A stretch of DNA of 64,000 bases from Alviniconcha marisindica (taxonomy: Eukaryota; Mollusca; Gastropoda; Provannidae), in contig JABMCL010000027.1 of NCBI GenBank assembly GCA_018857735.1, forward strand, positions 93,501-157,500, read 5' to 3'. A program made the position numbers and the translations under genes. Positions 1 to 11,217 of this stretch are shown here, in pieces. Each line of letters begins with the position of its first letter. Position 1 is the first letter of the stretch. The notes beneath the pieces were generated by a model. The model had not been told where the DNA came from. It saw nothing but the letters and a program-made list of their open reading frames with translations, and did no database searches.

Positions 1-559
1 GGAAACTGGCAATAAAAGTCTGCAGCCTAGGATTTTCTCTTCATAGACTGATTCTGTTTCAGATAAAGTCACGTGAAGCAGCGAGCAATTCTTCTTGGAG
101 GAAGATGGATAACAGCGCGTCTGTTATTTCTGCCATTCATTTCATTGACACAGCCCTGTGAACGTCATTGGCAGAATTTCACCACCGCAGACTTGGTCTC
201 CGTTACAAATAGCCTAAGCGCAACTGTTGTTCAGTTTCGTGTTTGCCGCAAGGAATCACTGCGTGATTTGGGTTTCTTCTGTGTTAGTGTGATCTGTAAG
301 CGACTGCTTCCGTGATTAATTCTTGGATGAATATAGGCCCCTAGGCTTCTTGCAGCAAAAGTACAATCGTCAAATCAAAGTTGACTGAATTCACACAAGA
401 GCGTCATTTCTGTTGAATCAGTGGCGAGTTATTTGTGCCAGTGCCTGATATTTTGTGAAGTCAGCTGCACAAGCAGCAGAGGCACAACAAAAACAGCAGG
501 GGGTGTAACAGCATCAGCAACTACTACTGACTGCCACCACCACAACAACTGTAACCCAC

Positions 560-833
560 ATGGCGTCAGTGAAAGAGCCCATGCAGACTCTTTGCTCCGC
601 TCTAGTGTACGGATGTTTGTTGTTTCACCTGTGTGGAGGGCAATGCCCGGGGGACGGGACACTGTCTCCCGTGCTGGACGACAAGGTCGCGGAGTCAGAC
701 GTCGTGGTTCAAGGTCAGGTCTTGCGGCAGGTGAAGGTCGACGCCTGGGACACGAGCTACACGGCGGAACTGAGCGTGCTGTGTGTGTATAAAGGAGGTC
801 CTGTGCCCTCGCTCATCAACGTCACCAGAGCGG
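560..833 (+). CDS. Exon 1 of the NTR-like secreted protein
   Basis: The ATG at 560 starts a 91-codon reading frame that reaches donor G|GTATGA at 834 in phase 1. It encodes the signal peptide, mature start QCPGDG and the first half of the domain, through LINVTRAG. An ATG eight codons downstream (MQTLC) is an alternative start that would still keep the signal peptide. GC content and codon use differ sharply from the AT-rich satellite sequence after the donor. Confidence 0.75.
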
Positions 834-2097
834 GTATGAGCTGTTACTACCCTTTTATTGTCATCGTCATCGCTGTCTTTGTTGTCGATGTTGTCACATT
901 TTGTTGTTGATGGCGTGCACGTCTATGTTTGAGGCAATGTCCGGAGGTGGGGAAGGTTGGAGGGAGGCAGGTAGGTGCACTGAGATATAAAAAGACCATC
1001 TCTAATTTTATATTGATGGGAAAGTGTATGCTACTACTACTACGCAAACTGGTGGCGTGTGACTTAATAGAGGAGTGGTGATAACAAGCATTATATAAAA
1101 GCTGTTCGTGGCTGAATATGGTTATCGCGTTAAGAGTCTTTTGCTTTTGCGTTTAGACCCAACCCGCGAACTAGCCTGCAGGTGGATTGATAATGCGTTT
1201 TTGTTGTTATTTTGTTTGTTGTTGTTAGTTGATACTAGGATAAAGCGACCCACCGGAGAACGTTAAGACGAGCAGACCCACCTGGTGAACAGCCATGCAT
1301 GTTTAGTATTATTTGAGAACGTTTACTTTAACGTGTAGCGGAGGTTCGATTATTTCGCCTTCATAGTTCCAACTCCACGCTTCAACCATCGTCAGCTTCC
1401 GGCCTGACGTTTCTCGTGTGAGACTAGGATATAAGTCTGCATTCACTACTTGTGTTACTTGGAGAGTGTCCGATCAGACTGACCACTTTCATACTCCTCA
1501 CTACTGCCACTTTGCTACTTTTCACTACTGCCACTTTCCTACTTCTCACTACTGTCACTGTCCTACTTCTAACTACTGTCACTGTCCTACTTCTCACTAC
1601 TGCCACTTTCATACTCCTCACTACTGCCACTGTCCTACTTCTCACTACTGCCACTTTCCTACTCCTCACTACTGCCACTGTCCTACTTCTCACTATTGCC
1701 ACTTTCCTACTTCTCACTACTCCCACTGTCCTACTCCTCACTACTGCCACTTTCCTACTTCTCACTACTACCACTTTCCTACTTCTCACTACTAAACCTT
1801 CATTTGTGCCACTTTCTTTATGACTATTTCCGCTGCAACTATCCTACCTCTCGCCTCTCCGCTTTCACCGCTACCCTACCACTGCCTGTTCCCTACCCAT
1901 GACTACTGCCCTACTCTGCCCCACAGCGCTACACCTCACCGTTGCCACCCTCTCCTTCTCATCACTGACACTTTCCTAGATAATCGTATAACAAGTTGTG
2001 GCATGACAATAGTCGTTGTCAGCAACTTGCTATCGCCGGCCCCCCCCCCCCCCCCCCCCCCCCCTCCACCTACACACAAACACTCCCTTCCTCCCCC

Positions 2098-2166
<69 letters not shown>

Positions 2167-2259
2167 CACACACACACACACACACCACACACACGCAAAA
2201 GCCCGGAATTGTCACATAGCCATAGAAAGAAGCAAAAGACCAATTCAAATAAAAATGAA

Positions 2260-2335
<76 letters not shown>

Positions 2336-2535
2336 CTCCACATTTTTGGGGAGGTGCTGAGTCAACATTTAATCGATTCTGCAATGCCACACATGCCCTT
2401 GTACGCTAATTACATAATTAATCTATTATTTTATCAGCAGTAGGCTCATTTTTGACACTAATGAGCCTTCAAATGTGAATTTATGATGATGGGTTTGTAA
2501 CATGGCTATCATTAGTCTGCTATTTGTAGATAGTT

Positions 2536-2630
<95 letters not shown>

Positions 2631-3171
2631 CCATTCTCTCTATTTCTTTATCAGTCCTATATCCATATTTGAGCATGTTTTGTGCGTGAATCCCCTGAAG
2701 GTTGGCCGGGGATGTCTGATGTCTTCCTTCTGTCTGGAATCTCAGGGCTGTCATTTGATTCCCCTTTCCTCTTTCCTGTCCCCTCTCTCGTTTTTCGACC
2801 TGGTCCTCTTGCTATTTCTGTCATGTTGTTAATTTTTTTCCCTGTTAATGGTCCATTCTTCAGCCTTTGTTTTTAAAGAAAATTCCCTCAGCAGTTGTCG
2901 CTTTTCGTATGGCATTTGCCGTTGAGCAGCTGGGAGGTGACAGTTGGTAGTTGGTTACTGCAGCTTGCTGCCATACTGGTATTTGTCATGATACATTTAT
3001 ATAATATTTTGAATTCCCATTGCTGCTGTTCATTTTTGTTTTAAAATAATTTATATATAGTTTTACCTTATATGCTTTGCTAACAAGGGCAATATCGCTA
3101 ACAAGTGCGATACTGACGGCATTAACTCTTCGAACGAGTTGTGGTTGGTGTTTGTGTATGTATGCACGCGC

Positions 3172-3251
<80 letters not shown>

Positions 3252-3525
3252 ACTGGCCCTTGCACAAACTACCATTTTATAATGTACGATAAGAAGCATA
3301 GTATGCACACACACACACGGTCAGGAAGATTTGAAGACCCGCAACTATCACAGGAACTGTGCTGACACGACTCCATTGCTACAGTTTAGCCTTGGAAACA
3401 TGCATATATAATAGGCTAGTCTCTCTACTTTGCTTGCTTTTCCCCCCCCCCCCCCCCCCCCAGCCTGACTCTCGAAGACTTTGTCTACGCCATTATAGTT
3501 AACATCTATTGTTCAGACAACCGGG

Positions 3526-3575
<50 letters not shown>

Positions 3576-3902
3576 TGAGACTGGCAAGTAGCAGAGAGAG
3601 AGAGAGAGAGAGCACGGATCTGCGCTTTCAATCACCCTCCATTCACGGTGTGTGTGGCACGTGTGCAACTACTTGCCGGTCTGTGTGGTTTACTTTCACC
3701 GTGAATTGTGCAATGACGTATCCAGACGCCGTCTTTACGAGCCTGAATGAAAAAAGGTTTTTGTTGTTGTATATTTCATTTCCTGTTTTCCAAAGTAGGA
3801 GCACAATGATATAACGGATTCTACAGAATGACCAAAGTACTATATGCATGGTATTTGTGACAGCAGTGACACTGATGTACCACTACTACGACTTGGGAAT
3901 AT

Positions 3903-3984
<82 letters not shown>

Positions 3985-4197
3985 CAACAACAAAACCCCA
4001 GAAAAATGAGAAGGCAAAAGGGGCGAAGAAGAAGAAGAAGAAGAAAAAGAGCCGATCGTCTGACACACAAACTATTCATTTTTTTCCCCTTCTCCTTCTT
4101 TAAAAAAAATCTTTTTTCTCTATACTAATTTTATCATCTTTATTGCAACTCAGTTTCATCTGCTTATTACCGTGCGTTTTTGTTTTTTTTGTTTTTG

Positions 4198-4283
<86 letters not shown>

Positions 4284-6282
4284 AATATTTAAGTTTGTGA
4301 CCTGTGAAAGTTTGGATTGCTGTGTTTAAGATCAAGGTAACATTTCCATTATATGTGGGTGATGTCTTTTAAACCGATTAAGTTTTTGTAACCAAACTTG
4401 GTATGATGCATTATATATCTCGAATCCCAATTCACGTTTACCGTTTGTTAACTTTTGTTTTGTCCCTTCGAAAAAGGGGCTTACCCCGAACATTTGCACA
4501 TGCATTGTATTGACATATAACATTAGCGTTCCTTTTAACCGTGTATGTATTTGGATCTTGTAATGAATGGAACTCGGCTAAGTCTCCGAGGTGAAATACA
4601 TCATCTCTTGATTGCAAAAACCATGGTCATATACAAGTAGGCCCACCGTCTTAAGGCCATCTGGCCGCACCTTTGAGCGTGCTGCAGTGCAGCGCTGATA
4701 ATAAGGCTGTTTATAAGTGACTTCGGTTTCACTGCTGGTGGCATAAAATAAAGAAGAGGGAAAAAATCCTGTGCATAAACCCACCCTATCAGTTAATTAT
4801 CCCTTTTCCTGTCTGCGTCAAAACTCCAATATCAGTGGCATTCCGAGTTAGTCGGCTCAACGCACATCACTGGGTTTGCTGGAATTTTCACTGAGATAGC
4901 CTGAAGTTAACGGGTAATAAAATTGTCGTCCATGACGGTATTTGGTCAGATAATAATATGTGAGCGGGCCGGTTAACTATTCGTCGTGTGATAGAGGTAA
5001 GGGGCGTAGTGAACCAGGCACGCGGTGTCAGCATGGACTCTATGGTTATATAGAATCGATGGTTGTAGTGGCACCTCCACGCCAATGGCTCCTCCATCAG
5101 CACCACTAGTTGGCCTCTGCCAGTACTCTGCTACCACTTCTAGCAGCACTTCCACCACCGCCTCAAGTAGAACCTCCACCACAACCTCAAGCTGTACCTC
5201 CACCTCTACCTCAAACAGTACCTCTACCACCACCTCATAAAATCCCCAAGTGCACGTCCACTAGCACCTCGAGTTAGTTCCTCCACCAACGTCTCTGAGC
5301 AGAACCTCTACCTGTACCTAAACTAGTATTTCCACCAGCACCTTCACTAGCACTTCCACCAGTACCTCCACTAACCCCCCCACCAGTACCCCATCAGTAA
5401 CGTTTCACCAACACCGCAACCAGTATCTCCACTATTACCTCCACCAACACCCCCACCAGTACCTCCACCAACACCGCCACCAGTATCTCCACCAGTACCC
5501 CGTCAGTACCTCCACCAACATCGCTACCAGTATCTCTACCAGTACCTCCACCAACTCCCCCACCAGTACCTCATCAGTGCCTCCACCGGCACCCTCACCA
5601 GTACCGCCACCAGCACCCACACCAGTACCTCCTCCAGCACCCCATCAGTACATCCACCAGCAACCCTACGAATAACTCCACCGTCCTCATCGTGAAACAA
5701 GACCGCCACTTCCTGTTAACGATGCCGACGTTTTAACCGCCTGCGGACACAGACCCCTTTCACTTAGATTTTTGCGCATGCGCAATGGACTGGCGTGTCA
5801 AATTTGCCGGAAGTAGGGGGGAACACGTCAACTGGGTTGCTGGCCGAGCGCATAGCTGTATTTCCCTAGTACTAGTAGTAGTGAAAACCTCGCATTTCAC
5901 GGCGACAAGATGGGCGCAAAAGATCACTGCCGTATAATCCACTGCACCACTGGTCGAATAAAAGCCAGGAATCCCGCGGAACGTCTGTCATTTAGTTTCA
6001 GTAAAAAGGCAAAGTATCGTATTCCGCGGCGCTGACTCGAGAATGATCCCCGGCCCAGTCTGTTGAGAATGAAGTTTTTGTTTTTTTACGTTTATTTTTT
6101 CTTCATCTTATTCAAGTGTACCGGCTGTGCACTTAATTACTACAGTATATACCACTGTTGTTAGAACGAGAGCGTTTGGAGCTAGAGGCCTTGAAGGACA
6201 TTGACCCAAGCAACTATCGGCGTAACGCCAGTAATGAGCTGCCGAAACTTAATGGAACAGGTCGCGCGCGCGAGCTTGTGAG

Positions 6283-6355
<73 letters not shown>

Positions 6356-6647
6356 GTGTGTTTACGTGAACAGGTGATGCGATGAGTGAATGACTGTTAT
6401 ATATAATTTTTTCATAATGAATTTTGAATCAGTTTTACTGTATGGTGCATAGGTCTTTATTTATTTTTGTTACCATTGCTCTCTGTCCTTTCTCCTTTAT
6501 TTTGTACGTACGTATGACAGTTCTTCTCTATGGAATAAGAGCAGCTTGATCTGCATGAAACAAGATTTAGTTTACATGTTTGGAAAGAGTGATCCGTAAC
6601 GAACAAACACACACACACACACATGCACACACACACACACGCAAACA

Positions 6648-6704
<57 letters not shown>

Positions 6705-7084
6705 GATTTTCCAGTTTTTTTGTTTTTGTCACAGTGCCTCGAAAAACTGGCCCATCCTATTTTCTGCCTTCTCGTCGCTTCAGTTTTATGTTCCCCCCAA
6801 ACCTCTTCAGACAGAAATGTATTTTTGTGTCCTGAAATGTGAATCGGACTTCTCTTTGTGATTTGATGACACGTGTTTCGCTCTGACATGACCTTCGTGT
6901 TGGACACTCGAGTAGCATGTGGTTTACCGATAACCCTCTATCAGGTAATTACATACTGGCCTACTCGGATTACAACATAGTTATTTAGGAAAGATGGGTA
7001 TGACTTTACTGCACGTAATAATGTAAGATATTTTGTATGATACGAATGTTAGAACTTTTGTTGCTAAACTGTTGGTAAATTAAC

Positions 7085-7148
<64 letters not shown>

Positions 7149-7151
7149 CAT

Positions 7152-7208
<57 letters not shown>

Positions 7209-7297
7209 AGTTAATTTACATATATATATATATATATTATATAGTATAATATATATATTATTATATATATAATATTATATATATATATATATATATA

Positions 7298-7354
<57 letters not shown>

Positions 7355-8321
7355 TATATGCCTGTCTCATCAACATTAACCTTCGTGTTTGAATAAGCGT
7401 TAACTATCACGAGTCGATCCATTGTTTTCACTGATACATTTCTGGCGTTGTGTGGCGGCAGGAACTGTGCCGGGTGTGTGTGTGCAGACTACGTTGTCGA
7501 CCGGGAGCGTCAACCTAGTCTACCTGAGGCGGTCTGGTGACCACTACACCCCCACCTTCACCGAGGACCCCGCTGATACCAAGTACCTGGAGGAGCTCCG
7601 GTATGCTTGTGGACTCAGCGTGCAGTTTCCCACAGGTGAGACAATGCCAGGGTATAATTAGTCAGATAACAGGACTTCCATCTGAAGCAAACGTGTAACT
7701 GTATTTGTATTTGTTTGTTGAGCCAGTTTCGTGATGAAAGGATTGTCTCTGTTCTTGAAATAAATTGGAGGAATTGCGCATGCTACGGCAGATTCATAAT
7801 AAAAAATAGTTTTTTTGACACAAATCCTTTACTGTTATCTAACTGACACAACGCTTAACCGTTACCAATCTTCTGGCACACCGTGTGACTGTTACCTCTA
7901 CTAGCACACCGCTTAACCGTCACCAGTCTTCTGGCACACCGTGTGACTGTTACCTCTACTGACACGTCGCTTGACCGTTACCGGTCTTCTGGCACACCGT
8001 GTAACTGTTACCTCTACAGACACGTCGCTTGACCGTTACCGGTCTTCTGGCACACTGTGTGACTGTTACCTCTACTGACACACCGCTTGACTGTTGTCTG
8101 TCTATAAAACATTGCTTGCAGGTGTCAGCAGCGCTAGCAGTGCCAGCTGCCAACCGGACAAGTTTGGTGACGACTACTACAACGACTGTCCCGACACCAG
8201 CCCGAGGCCCAGCCAACGCCCCTCCCCACTCCCCAACTCCGCCAACAGGTGGTGGCCTGAATGGACACGGCTCTGTGCCATTGGCACTCTGGTGCTAGCA
8301 CCTGTCGTTGGACTCTTATAG
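560..8321 (+). CDS. Secreted, probably GPI-anchored protein with NTR/TIMP-like domain (3 exons)
   Basis: Joined from exons 560-833, 7462-7635 and 8122-8321: 648 nt, 215 residues. All junctions are GT/AG and both introns are phase 1. Residues 1-28 form a signal peptide (charged start, hydrophobic core around VYGCLLFHL, then GGQC). Residues about 29-150 hold a core with the pattern ESDVVVQGQVLR, YTAELSVLCVYKGG, INVTRAG and YACGLSVQFP. Spaced cysteines, an N-glycosylation site (NVT) and this strand pattern recall the NTR/TIMP/agrin-NtA fold, and more loosely the N-terminal domain of CCDC3. A Ser/Pro-rich linker follows. The last ~14 residues (AIGTLVLAPVVGLL) are hydrophobic and end at the stop, as in a GPI-anchor signal. 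The gene structure is well supported; the family assignment is inference, and I do not recognise an orthologue. Confidence 0.72.
1490..1795. repeat. 24-bp minisatellite, about 12 units
   Basis: Tandem units of the form TCCTACTTCTCACTACTGCCACTT, varying mainly at CTTTCCTAC versus CTGTCCTAC and TTCTC versus CTCCTC. Because 24 is a multiple of 3, open frames run through it on both strands. These are repeat artefacts, not genes. A decayed continuation runs to about 1960. Confidence 0.9.
2040..2331. repeat. Compound microsatellite: poly-C, (CT)n, (CA)n, (GA)n
   Basis: A poly-C run at about 2040-2064 is followed by (CT)n to 2128, (CA)n to about 2200 with minor interruptions, and (GA)n at about 2264-2331. 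All open frames across it are low-complexity. Confidence 0.95.
2537..2627. repeat. (CA)n microsatellite, about 90 bp
   Basis: An essentially uninterrupted CA array inside intron 1 of the NTR-like gene. Confidence 0.95.
3173..3249. repeat. (AG)n microsatellite
   Basis: A pure AG array of about 76 bp. A poly-C tract follows at about 3443-3460, a (GT)n array at about 3526-3572 and a short (GA)n at about 3594-3612. Confidence 0.95.
3905..4281. repeat. (CA)n and (TG)n arrays facing each other
   Basis: (CA)n spans about 3905-3983 and (TG)n about 4199-4281, separated by about 215 bp that includes an A/G-rich stretch (GAAGAA repeats) and T-rich tracts. The two arrays are complementary and could pair. 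Confidence 0.9.
4436..4562. repeat. Solitary arm of fold-back element family
   Basis: The stretch with CCGTTTGTTAACTTTTG, TTACCCCGAACATTTGCA and GGATCTTGT is recognisably similar to the right arm of the fold-back element at 10.15-10.30 kb (CCGTTTAACTG, TTTACCCCGAAAATTTGCAT, GGATCTTGT). Just before it, CAAACTTGGTATGATGC matches in reverse the CCAAGTTTGG motif of the dispersed repeat near 9.7 kb. Confidence 0.55.
5090..5660. repeat. Degenerate CCTCCACCA-type minisatellite
   Basis: Short units around ACCTCCACCAGYACC, about 12-18 bp and variable, run over ~570 bp. Short open frames on both strands (Ser/Thr-rich one way, Val/Glu/Trp-rich the other) arise from the repeat. No splice sites, domain or start support a gene. 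Confidence 0.75.
5910..6035 (+). pseudogene. Possible THAP-domain N-terminal fragment
   Basis: A 41-residue frame starting at ATG 5910 begins MGAKDHC and has Cys-X4-Cys (CRIIHC) and then LSFSFSK, which resembles the start of THAP zinc-binding domains (C-X2-4-C, then a SFHRFP-like motif). It stops at 6035, well before the downstream Cys/His pair a THAP domain needs. It may be a relic of a P-element-like transposon or of a captured THAP exon. The similarity is short, so confidence is low. Confidence 0.3.
6280..6356. repeat. (GT)n microsatellite
   Basis: GT array with two single-base interruptions. It begins directly at the possible donor of the 6165-6277 block, so that donor could simply be the repeat edge. 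Confidence 0.9.
6605..6702. repeat. Interrupted (CA)n microsatellite
   Basis: CA array with ATG, GCAAA and CCA interruptions at the left and a pure run at the right. Confidence 0.9.
7087..7353. repeat. (CA)n-(TG)n-(AT)n-(GT)n compound array
   Basis: (CA)n at about 7087-7147 meets (TG)n at about 7156-7210 across a spacer of under 10 bp, making a near-perfect inverted repeat. An AT/TA-rich palindromic tract (about 7219-7301) and a second (GT)n (about 7301-7353) follow. It lies just upstream of exon 2. Confidence 0.92.
7462..7635 (+). CDS. Exon 2 of the NTR-like secreted protein
   Basis: The acceptor GGCAG|GA and donor ACAG|GTGAGA enclose 174 nt, phase 1 to phase 1. It encodes TVPGVCVQTTLSTG, the NLVYLRRSGDHY strand pair and the YACGLSVQFPTG end of the folded domain. 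An internal CAG at about 7490 is an alternative acceptor but would break the frame. Confidence 0.75.
7835..8100. repeat. About 60-bp minisatellite, 4-5 units, in intron 2
   Basis: Units such as TGACACGTCGCTTGACCGTTACCGGTCTTCTGGCACACCGTGTGACTGTTACCTCTAC repeat with substitutions. They stop about 20 bp before the acceptor of exon 3. Confidence 0.85.
8122..8321 (+). CDS. Exon 3 (terminal) of the NTR-like secreted protein
   Basis: The acceptor TTGCAG|GT is in phase 1 with exon 2. The 200 nt encode a Ser-rich start, FGDDYYNDCPD, a Ser/Pro-rich segment, a Trp-rich stretch (RWWPEWTRLC) and a hydrophobic tail ending at TAG 8319-8321. No canonical AATAAA lies close downstream. Confidence 0.72.
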
Positions 8322-8344
8322 TGCACACAGCAGCCGGCCGCTCC

Positions 8345-8790
8345 AGTTAAAGCACCATGTCGTAACTAGTCATCGTCAACACCACGCTTCCATAGCAATT
8401 AAAATAATTTATGTTGTAGCAGTCATCGTCAGCATCGGATTTCTCGATTCAAATAATATGCTTTGTTGCGGTCAACGTCAAATGTTTCTAAATTAGAAAG
8501 AAAGAAAAAAAGGTTGTGGCGGCCATCGTCAAAATCAGATTGCTAAGTATAAATAATTTATTCTATTGCGTTTATTGTCAAAATCACACTTCTGAAACGG
8601 AAAAGAGTTTAACATGTTGTGGCAATCGTCAACTTCATGTATTTAAATCCAAGTAATGTTACGGTCATCGTTACAATCACGTTTGTATATCAAAGTCATT
8701 TATTCTCTTCTGGTCATCGTCAAACGTCATGTTTCTTTATTCAAATAATTTATATTGCTGTGGTCATCAATATCACAGTTCAAAATTCAC
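8345..8790. repeat. Degenerate ~60-bp repeat downstream of the NTR-like gene
   Basis: Recurring blocks of the form GTTGYRGYGGTCATCGTCAAA followed by TTTCTNAATTCAAATAATTTAT appear about seven times with indels. No coding content. Confidence 0.6.
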
Positions 8791-9362
8791 GTGAATGTCG
8801 TGATTGTGAAATGAAGCCCAGGTTCACTCGTAGGAGATTAACAAGCTGGGCTGAAGGGTGGGGATCGCTATACACGCGACCAAATTAAAAATATGTGCAA
8901 ACAAGCACCCCACTATTAACTACCAGCGAGATGTAGTCAGTTAAGGTTCTACCAGCACTTTGTTGTCAACCCTAAATCTGTGTTGCATGATGTATGACGA
9001 GTGTTTGCTATACAAGGTCAAGTCTTCCAGTAAATGGTGCCAAACATCCTGGATCTTCTTCTTCTTCTGTGTGAGATACTGGTCAGTTTGGTGTCCAGTT
9101 TGCAAGCGCGTGTGTGTAATGATATCAGAAGGGGGGGGGGGGGGGGTGTTGAGACTACGGTCATGTATGTGCATGAATTTTTGGGGATTGAGACGCTTGC
9201 AAAGACGACCCCAGTTCTGTCATTTACCGTTACATCATGAATAATAATTATTTAAAAAACAAACAAACAAAAAACCCACCAATGACAAACAAACAAAAAC
9301 AAACAAACAAACAAACAAGAACAACCCTCCCCCCATATATCAACAACAACAACAACAACAAA

Positions 9363-9400
<38 letters not shown>

Positions 9401-9529
9401 CAAAAACAAAAACAACAACAAACGAACTACCCGCTCCTCGTTGTACCTACGCTTCAGCCACAGCAGAGGAACGTACAAGCAGCCAAGCAAACCCCAGCAA
9501 CCAGTGGCTCTGTTCGGCATTAGAGCTAA

Positions 9530-9905
9530 ATGATGACTCTGTACCATCAAACCAAGTTTGGTTGCGAAGGATTAACAGTTCAGAAAATTTAGCAGAACAA
9601 GTTATTTTAATAATATTGCCTTGCAGACCGAAAATCAGCTCTCGTTTCTTTAATCTTCTTTTTTTCGCGGAACACCGCGACTCGTGATGATGCACCATCA
9701 TACCAAGTTTGGTTAGAAAAAGGTCAATTCTTGGATTTTAACGTCCCGTCAACCGCGTAGGTTCACCTAGGAACCGATTAAAAAAAGGTCGAGCGTTCAG
9801 AAGATACCGTCTGGGCAAGGTCCGGACACATGGAAACAATGATACACATATATCCCCCGTCCCCCAACACCCCACCCCCAACTTCGAGTCATTACAGGGA
9901 ATATA
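9530..9905. repeat. Dispersed repeat (copy 1 of CCAAGTTTGG family)
   Basis: Contains ACCATCAAACCAAGTTTGGTTGCGAAGG, then a related motif near 9690, then GGTCCGGACACATGGAAACAATGAT, CCACCCCCAACTTC and ATTACAGGG. The same ordered landmarks recur at about 34000-34470, and a weaker piece at about 33135-33190. This marks a moderately old interspersed element of unknown class. Confidence 0.6.
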
Positions 9906-9954
9906 ATAACTTCATTCACTGTCCAGCAGGAAGGGACATAACCCCTGCCGTGCA

Positions 9955-10300
9955 AAACTCAAGATCCAAAGACATGAAAGGTTCAAAAGAACGATATTTA
10001 TTAGGACAAACCACAACATGCGAATTTTCGGGGTAACCCCCTTTATCAATCTACAAAACGACACTTAAATAGCAGTTAAACGGAAAACAACAACAACAAA
10101 AAACGATGAAAAATGAGATGTAGAGCTAAGACCCTTGCCTGTTTTTGGTTGAGCTAGGTTGTTTTCGTCTCATTTTTCTTCGTTTTTCACCGTTTAACTG
10201 TTGTTAAAGTGTTTACCCCGAAAATTTGCATGTTGTGGTTTGTCCTAATAAATATAGCTCTTTTGAACGTTTTATGTTTTGGGATCTTGTTTTAGAATGC
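9955..10300. mobile_element. Fold-back (MITE-like) element
   Basis: Left arm (about 9955-10125) and right arm (about 10150-10300) are inverted copies. Both contain GATCC(C)AAAGACAT-like sequence, GTTCAAAAGA, the shared block TATTTATTAGGACAAACC continuing to ACAACATGC, AATTTTCGGGGTAA, CAGTTAAACGG and AAAAATGAGA. The loop is about 25 bp. No coding sequence. A single arm of the same family occurs at 4.44-4.56 kb. Target duplications were not identified. Confidence 0.75.
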
Positions 10301-11029
10301 TAGCATGGTGTCATTCTTGTTTCAGATTTTTGTGCAAAACGCAAAATGATCGTGACACGGCACCCGAATGGAACGAGTCAACATCAGCACATCTCGTGTG
10401 ACGGCATTTAACTTCGGCAGCCCGCGATTTTAATGGATTGACCTCTGATGTGCACCTATGCTTTCAATAAACCGATCCACTAAGGTGTGAAAGCTACTGC
10501 TACACAGTAAACGTAACGTGCAGAGCATTGGTTTGCACCGAGTCCAGTATCGGCGCCATTGTGATCTGTACACAGGTTAAAAAGCTCCCAGTTCGGGGTG
10601 GGGGTATGGGGGCTGCATAGGATTTAGTTTGAGCTTAGGAGATAAAAGTATTCTTTGCTATACTCCCACCACTATTACTACTACTATCAAGGGAAGTCAT
10701 TTAAAAAAAAAAATCATCTTAACAACACTTCCAGTTAATATCTCTTTATTATTTTAAAAAAAAAAAAAATCACGCAAAATTTCTCCAAGTTGTATAATGA
10801 AACATAATATATAACGCATTGTCACGAATAGGCCACATCAGTCCTGATTCACCAGTGCATTTGCAAGAAGAAGAAAACACAACCAACACATGACATTTAT
10901 CACAGTCATTGGCGGAATAAATAGGTAAATGATTACATGTATACGCAAAGAGCAGATTGCCAGAGGCAATACCATAACCTGAATCAGGCCTGCATCGTAA
11001 TAATTAAGGCATTCAGTCAATAATTCGGC

Positions 11030-11217
<188 letters not shown>

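Larger units (their letters stand above)
834..7461 (+). other. Intron 1 of the NTR-like gene, satellite-rich
   Basis: This 6.6-kb intron carries a 24-bp minisatellite (about 1500-1795), many CA/GA/GT arrays, poly-C tracts, a degenerate CCTCCACCAGYACC-type repeat (about 5090-5660), an isolated arm of the fold-back family (about 4436-4562) and a possible THAP fragment (5910-6035). A short coding-like block with splice sites (6165-6277) does not fit the phase of the flanking exons. Confidence 0.6.

Noticed and set aside
1418..2443. Several long open frames on both strands
   Set aside because: They follow the 24-bp minisatellite and dinucleotide arrays, have no domain and appear in several frames at once.
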